Source of the DNA: Puccinellia tenuiflora
Taxonomy: Eukaryota > Streptophyta > Magnoliopsida > Poales > Poaceae
Length of the DNA: 64,000 bases
Assembly (NCBI GenBank): GCA_012064385.1
Contig: QRDG01000350.1
Location: 519,426 to 583,425, forward strand
Direction of reading: 5' to 3'
Made by a program: the position numbers and the translations under genes. How positions within the stretch are numbered: position 1 is the first letter of the stretch; each line of letters starts with the position of its first letter. Below are positions 58,106 to 64,000 of this stretch, piece by piece. The notes under the pieces were generated by a model, which did not search any database, had not been told where the DNA came from, and was given only the letters and a program-made list of their open reading frames with translations.

Positions 58106-58815
58106 TGTCGTGGTTGGTGTCACGGCATATGCCAACGGGGTGGCTTAAGGTGTGGGGACTAAGGCGCGAGCGATGGTGTTCCAGCGGGATTGGGCACGAG
58201 CACAGCAAACGCGAGACATACCCAGGTTCAGGGCCCTCATGAGGAGGTAAAACCCCTACTCCTGCATGATCTGGTGTATACGGTGTTACATGTTTGATCC
58301 TCGAGCTGTGTATGATCTTAGCTATGGAGAAGCGAGCTCGGCCGGCTGCCAGAGAGCCAGGCCGGCTGAGTGAGTGGAGCAGCCGGCCACCCGGGAGCTC
58401 CTCCGGGGCGTGAGAATCTGAGGAATGAGGGCAGCCGTGGTGCTCCTTATAAAGGGAAGCCCGAGGGACAAGGGGTAGCCCACGTGCCGAACTACACTAT
58501 TCGGGGACATATCACAATGTAGCGCATTGTGTTTGCTATTCATCAATAGTGTTCTTCCATCAAGCATAGTGTTGCTATTCATCAACAGTGTCCGGCTGTC
58601 TCGTTGGCGTGTGTTCGATGGGATGCGGTGGTTGACCTCCTCGCAGGCGATCCGGCTGGCAGATGGCCAGCCAGCAGGACGCAGCCGGCCAAGCCTCCAG
58701 CCAGCCAGGACACAGTCGGCCAGGCTTCCAGCCGGCCAGATGCTTCATCTTGATTTGCTTTTCTTTATCTTGTCAAGTCATGGACTTTGGTATATCGGGG
58801 GATCATCCCCCGACA
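58106..58815 (-). repeat. LTR 2 of the array, shared between internal copies 1 and 2
   Basis: 710 bp, same ends as LTR 1; lacks a short GTGGAGTATATG segment present in LTRs 1 and 3. Confidence 0.85.
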
Positions 58816-61231
58816 CTAGTCCCCGAAGCTGTCGTGGTCCTGTAGTTTTAGCAGGAGGGCCTCGGCAGGTTTCCCCAAAAAATAATGCAAGAGATAAAGT
58901 TAGTCGTGAATATAGGTTATACTTTTAACTTAGCAGTATAAGAAACCGAAAGGTTGGCACTTTTACTTTCCATCTTTTACTTTATTAGGTGCCGGCTCGC
59001 CTTCGTTTCACCCCCTTAGTCTTTTTCCGTGCACCCAGCCGGTCATGACCGCTGCTCTTGCCGGCGTGTCAGCCGGGTTGCGGTCTGCAGCACGGATCCG
59101 AAGAGTGGGCCGGCTGGTCAAGTACATAGTCAGACTTTAGAAGTTTGACTTAGGCGAGCGAGGCAAGGTTTTCGTGGCCGGCCGGATGTTATTCTTTCCT
59201 TTGATGTTTTTCACGCGTGAGCTTTCTAGCTTTTGCTCTGGCCGGCGTGTCTGTAGCGCGGATCCGCAGAGTGGGTCTTGGGCATCCAGCACGCTAGTAA
59301 GCCATCGCGGGGGAGGATGAACAGCCGGCTAGCTGTAGTCGGACAAAACATATTAAACTTGCACTGATACAAAGGTTGACTCTGGACTTGCCATCAAAGC
59401 ACTTACAAAGGAACGAGGGGGCACTCCCCGAGTGCCTTTTGAAACTTATCCGCCTTAAACTTACGGTGCAAAAATACACGGGATGGTACTTACAGTATCC
59501 TTGTTTGCGTAGGCGGAGAAGAGCTGTTGCAGCCGGCCTGGATCTAGCCGGCCAAGAAATCAAACGGGGCAGCCGGATCGGCCTCCAGGCGGCCAGGCGT
59601 CCAAACAGGACGCAGCCGTCCAGGAGCCAGCCAGCCCAGAAGCCGAGTGAAAGCGGCCGGCCTGGCAGCCGGACGGGTCTGGAGCAGCCGGCCTGGGATC
59701 GAAGTGGCGTGGCCGGATGAGCCCAGCCGGCCCGACACTCCTCTTCTTGTTTTCTTTTTCTTTCCTCACTTCCTTTTCTCCTTTTCTTTCCTTTCCTTTC
59801 CTTCAAGCCGGGTGGCTCTCCTATTTCTTTTCTTTCGGTTCTCAGCTAGCTTCCTTGAGTGGCCAGCCGAACGCGCAGGGTGCCAGACCCGTTCACGGCC
59901 AGACGGGCATGCGGGCGCAGCCGGCGGGGCGAGACCGCGCGGGCGGATGCGCGGCAGCCTGAGCGGAGCCGGCGACGAGGGTGGTCAGCGGAGGGGCAAA
60001 CGCGGGCGTCGACGAAGCAGGCCGGTCGGCGACGCGGACTGGCGCAGCCAGCGCGGGCACGCGTGAGGAAGCACGGGGCGGAGCAGCCGGAGGCCGGCCT
60101 GCGAGGGCGGCAGGGCACGCAAGCCGCAACAGAGGTCGGGCGCGGGCGGAGAGGTGGTGGAGGCCGAGCGCGACGAGCGAGGACGGCCAGCGGAGGCGGA
60201 GGCGAGGCAGAGTCGGCCCGTGGAGCAGCCGGTGGCGGGGCGCGACGGTGTAGCCGGCAAGGGCCGTGCGGGCTGAGGCGCGAGCGAGGGCGGAACAGCC
60301 GGACACGGGCGTGGACGCAGACGGAGCCGGAGCGCGCACGGGCCCGCGCGCACGCAGACGACGGCGGCGGGGATGGCCTCCGGAGGCGTGGCGGAGCCTG
60401 GGCGGCACAGGAGCCGGCGACGAGCGTGGAGTCGGCAGCCGGCCACGGGCGGAGGCGACGCAGCGAGGGCGGACGTGGCCACACGGGGGCCCAGCAGGGG
60501 AGGTCGGCGCGGGGGAGCCGGCAGCGGAGCCGGATCTGGCAGCGAGGCGACGAGCGGAGATGCAGGTGCGATCGCGGAGGTGAGGTGGCCGGAGGCGCGC
60601 AGACGCGCGGGTGGCGGAGACACGCGAGTGCGGCCGGGGTGGCGCGGGCGCAGTCGGACGTGCACGCGCGCAGATGCGGGAGCTGCCGCGCGGCTAGTCC
60701 AGGAGGGCGGAGGCGTCGTGGAGAGGCGCGGGCGCAGTCGTGGAGATGCGGGCGCGGGGAAGACACGGACGAGCGAGGTGCAGGCGCGCTCGGGCGTGGA
60801 GACGACGCGCGTCCGCGTGGGTGCAGGCGCGGAGATGCAGTTGATGCGCATATGCACCAGCGCGGACACGGGCGCGGAGGAGAGGTGGCCTGAGGCTGGA
60901 CGCAGTCCGAGCAGAGGAGAAGATGCGCGAACAGCGCCACAGTTGATGAGCGCAGACGGACGAGCGGCGCGGACGCCGACGGGCGTGCGGCCGCGTGCAG
61001 ATGAGGGCAACGTGGAGGAGACCGGCGGCGCAGACGCCGACGGACGCGCGGGCTCGGGCGAACGAGGACGACGCGGGCGCGAGCACGGGGCCGCGGCGAC
61101 ACCGAGTCCCCGAGTTTCTCTGGGAGAGGAAGACAGTTGGCGCCTTGAGACGGTGACGTCGATGATGGTGAAGAGGGGTCCCGCCGAGAATGGGACTCCG
61201 GTCGCCGCTATACCCCATGGTGGGCGCTAAA
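58816..61231 (-). other. Internal region 2 of the LTR array
   Basis: 2416 bp, close copy of internal region 1 with small indels, for example an added GGGCGGATGC-type segment near 59940 and a shortened block near 60461. Confidence 0.75.
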
Positions 61232-61970
61232 TGTCGTGGTTGGTGTCACGGCATATGCCAACGGGGTGGCTTAAGGTGTGGGGACTAAGGCGCAAGTGAC
61301 GATATTCCGACGGGATTGGGCACGAGCACAGCAAACGCGAGACGTACCCAGGTTCGGGGCCCTCGTGAGGAGGTAAAACCCCTACTCCTGCATGATCTGG
61401 TGTATATGGTGGAGTATATGGTGTTACATGTTTGCTCCTCGAGCGGTGTATGATCTTAGCTATGGAGAAGCGAGCTCGGCCGACTGCCAGAGAGCCAGGC
61501 CGACTGAGTGAGTGGAGCAGCCGGCCACCCGGGAGCTCCTCCGGGGCGTGAGAATCTGAGGAATGTGGGCAGCCCTGGTGCTCCTTATAAAGGGAAGCCC
61601 GAGGGACAAGGGGTGTCCCACGTGCCGAACTACACTATTCGGGGACACATCAAACTGTAGCGCATAGTCTTTGCTATTCACCAATAGTGTTCTTCCATCA
61701 AGCATAGTGTTGCTATTCATCAACAGTGTCCGGCTGTCTCGTTGGCGTGTGTCCGATGGGATGCGGTGGTTGACCTCCTCGCAGGCGATCCGGCTGGCAG
61801 ATGGCCAGCTAGCAGGACGCAGCCGGCCAAGCCTCCAGCCAGCCAGGACATAGTCGGCCAGGCTTCCAGCCGGCCAAGCCTCCAGCCGGCCAGATGCTTT
61901 ATCTTGATTTGCTTTTCTTTATCTTGTCAATTCGTGGACTTTGGTATATCGGGGGATCATCCCCCCGACA
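61232..61970 (-). repeat. LTR 3 of the array
   Basis: 739 bp, same ends; a short duplicated AGCCGGCCAAGCCTCC segment near 61868-61885 explains its extra length. Confidence 0.85.
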
Positions 61971-64000
61971 CTAGTCCCCGAAGCTGTCGTGGTCCTGTAG
62001 TTTTAGCAGGAGGGCCTTGGCAGGTTTTCCCAAAAAAATAATGCAAGAGATAAAGCTAGTCGTGAATATAGGTTATACTTTTAACTTAGCTGTATAAGAA
62101 ACCGAAAGGTTGGCACTTTTACTTTCCATCTTTTACTTTATTAGGTGCCGGCTCGCCTTTGTTTCACCCCCTTAGTCTTTTTCCGTGCACCCAGCCGGTC
62201 ATGACCGCTGCTCTTGCCGGCGTGTCAGCCGGGTTGCGGTCTGCAGCACGGATCCGAAGAGTGGGCCGGCTGGTCAAGTACATAGTCAGACTTTAGAAGT
62301 TTGACTTAGGCGAGCGAGGCAAGGTTTTCGTGGCCGACCGGATGTTATTCTTTCCTTTGATGTTTTTCACGCGTGAGCTTTCTAGCTTTTGCTCTGGCCG
62401 GCGTGTCTGCAGCGCGGATCCGCAGAGTGGGCCTTGGGCGTCCAGCACGCTAGTAAGCCATCGCGGGGGACGATGAACAGCCGGCTAGCCGTAGTCGGAA
62501 GAAACATATTAAACTTGCACTGATACAAAGGTAGCCTCCGGACTTGCCAGCAAAGCACTTAAAAAGGAACGAGGGGGCAGTCCCCGAGTGCCTTTCGAAA
62601 CTTATCCGCCTTAAACTTACGGTGCAAAAATACACGGGATGGTACTTACAATATCCTTGTTTGCGTAGGCGGAGAAGAGCTGATGCAGCCGACCAAGCAA
62701 CCAAACGGGGCAGCCGGATCGGCCTCCAGCCGGCCAGGCGTCCAAACGGGACGCAGCCGTCCAGGAGCCAGCCAGCCCAGAAGTCAAGTGAAAGCGGCCG
62801 GCCTGGCAGCCGGACAGGTCTGGAGCAGCCGGCCTGGGCCCAGTCGGCCTAGCAGCCAAGCGGGCGGCAGTCGGCCAGGGATCGAAGTGGCATGGCCGGA
62901 TGAGCCCAGCCGGCCCGACACTCCTCTTCTTGTTTTCTTTTTCTTTCCTCACTTCCTTTTCCCTTTTTTCTTTCCTTTCCTTCCCTTCAAGCCGGGTGGC
63001 TCTCCTTTTTCTTTTCTTTCGGTTCTCAGCTGGCTTCCTCGAGCAGCCAGCCGAACGCGTAGGGTGCCAGACCCATTCACGGCCAGCCGGGCGTGCGGGT
63101 GCAGCCGACGGGGCGAGACTGCACGGGCGGACGCGCGACAACCTGAGCGGAGCCGACAGCGAGGGTGGTTAGCGGAGGGGCGAACACGGGCATCGACGGA
63201 GCAGGCCGGTCGGCGACGCGGACTGGCGCAGCCAGCGCGGGCACGCGCGAGGAAGCACGGGGCGGAGTAGCCGGAGGCCGGCCTGCGAGGGCGGCAGGGC
63301 ACGCAAGTGGCAGCAGAGGCTGAGCGCGCGCGGAGAGGTGGTGGAGGCCGAGCGCGGCGAGCGAGGACGGCCAACGGAGGCGGAGGCGAGGCGGAGTCGG
63401 CCCGTGGAGCAGCCAGTGGCGGGGCGCGACGGCGCAGCCGGCAGGGGCCGTGCGGGCTGAGGCGCGAGCGAGGGCGGAGCAGCCGGACACGGGCGTGGAC
63501 GCGGAGGAGGCCGGACGCAGACGGATCCGGAGCGCGCACGGGCCCCCGCGCACGTAGACGACGGCGGCGGGGATGGCCTCCGGAGGCGTGGCGGAGCCTG
63601 GGCAGTGAGCGCGGAGGCGGCAGCTGGCCGCGGGCGGAGGCGCGGACGCAGCCGGAGGGGCGCGGACGCGGCCACGCGGGGGCCCAGTAGGGGAGGTCGG
63701 CGCGAGGGAGCCGGCAGCGGAGCCGGAGCTGGCAGCGAGGCGACGAGCGGAGATGCAGGTGCGGTCGCAGAGGAGGTGAGGCGGCCGGAGGCGCGCAGAC
63801 GCGCGGGCGGCGAAGACACATGAGTGCGGCCGGGGTGGCGCGGGCGCAGTCAGAGGTGCGCGCGCGTAGACGCGGGAGCTGACGCGCGGCTAGTCCAGGA
63901 GGGCGGAGGCGTCGTGGAGAGGCGCGGGCACAGTCGTGGAGATGCGGGCGCAGGGAAGGCACGGACGAGCGAGGTGCAGGCGCGCTCGGGCATGGAGACG
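61971..64000 (-). other. Internal region 3 of the LTR array, cut by the window end
   Basis: The same order of blocks as copies 1 and 2 but more diverged, with an extra CCCAGTCGGCCTAGCAGCC segment near 62840. Its left-pointing 5' LTR should lie just outside the window. Confidence 0.7.

Larger units (their letters stand above)
54959..64000 (-). mobile_element. Tandem array of a non-autonomous gypsy-like LTR retrotransposon (three LTRs, three internal regions, cut by window end)
   Basis: LTRs lie at 54959-55680, 58106-58815 and 61232-61970. Each begins TGTCGTGGTTGGTGTCACGG and ends CCCCGACA on the + strand. Between them are near-identical internal regions of about 2.42 kb. The period is 3147 then 3126 bp. 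On the - strand each internal region starts with a degenerate tRNA-Lys primer site (CGCCCACCATGGGG at 58087-58103 and 61213-61229) and ends with a purine tract, AGCTTCGGGGACTAG, before the next LTR, so the elements point left. No polymerase genes are present. Large GC-rich frames on both strands (for example 56425-58104 and 59846-61102) lack motifs and are not consistent between copies. Confidence 0.88.

Noticed and set aside
59846..61102. 418-residue - strand open frame in LTR array copy 2
   Set aside because: Same reason: a compositional artefact with overlapping + strand frames of similar length and no motif.
62949..63962. 337-residue - strand open frame in LTR array copy 3
   Set aside because: Repeat composition only; differs from the frames of the other copies by indels.

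Overview
The window is nuclear DNA from a grass, most likely the wheat/barley tribe (Triticeae). The evidence is the split genes with GT-AG introns, the GC-rich exons and leaders, and a repeat load typical of that tribe: Stowaway MITEs with the CTCCCTCCGT end, a CACTA element, PIF/Harbinger elements, foldback MITEs, an L1-type LINE, and gypsy-like LTR elements with tRNA-Asp and tRNA-Lys primer sites. The tribe is inferred from repeat style, not from a database match.

Five host genes are visible. (1) A serine carboxypeptidase-like (SCPL, acyltransferase-type) gene, + strand, runs from the left edge to 4361. It has 12 exons, and its exon 4 reading frame is disturbed around the catalytic serine. 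(2) A trichome-birefringence-like (TBL) O-acetyltransferase gene, + strand, has coding exons from 25680 to 27366 and a probable long leader starting near 22190. (3) A germin-like protein gene lies on the - strand (29337-28580). (4) An F-box gene, + strand, starts at 43074 and carries a frameshift near 43890. (5) A TAD3/ADAT3-type tRNA adenosine deaminase subunit gene, + strand, has nine coding exons from 45885 to 51240.

Most of the rest is mobile DNA. At 8887-20837 a 5'-truncated LINE with a 14-bp target duplication is split by an 8.76-kb gypsy-like LTR element (9251-18011) that keeps only gag and protease remnants. The 5' LTR of that element was in turn hit by a solo LTR (10024-11625, with four 141-bp tandem repeats) and by a foldback MITE (11699-12117). 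Between the germin-like gene and the F-box gene lie several MITEs, a CACTA element (35032-36514) and a 3.6-kb PIF/Harbinger element (39424-43024). The Harbinger element has both of its genes open and ends only 49 bp before the F-box start codon. The right end (54959 to the window edge) is a tandem array LTR-internal-LTR-internal-LTR-internal of a minus-oriented non-autonomous LTR element with a period of about 3.13 kb.

The host genes do not form a pathway; they are neighbours on a chromosome. The unusual content is the layered insertion history, the apparently complete Harbinger element with a possible non-autonomous partner at 52418-53384, the compensated frameshift in the SCPL gene, and the tandem LTR array. 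I saw no convincing tRNA, rRNA or CRISPR.
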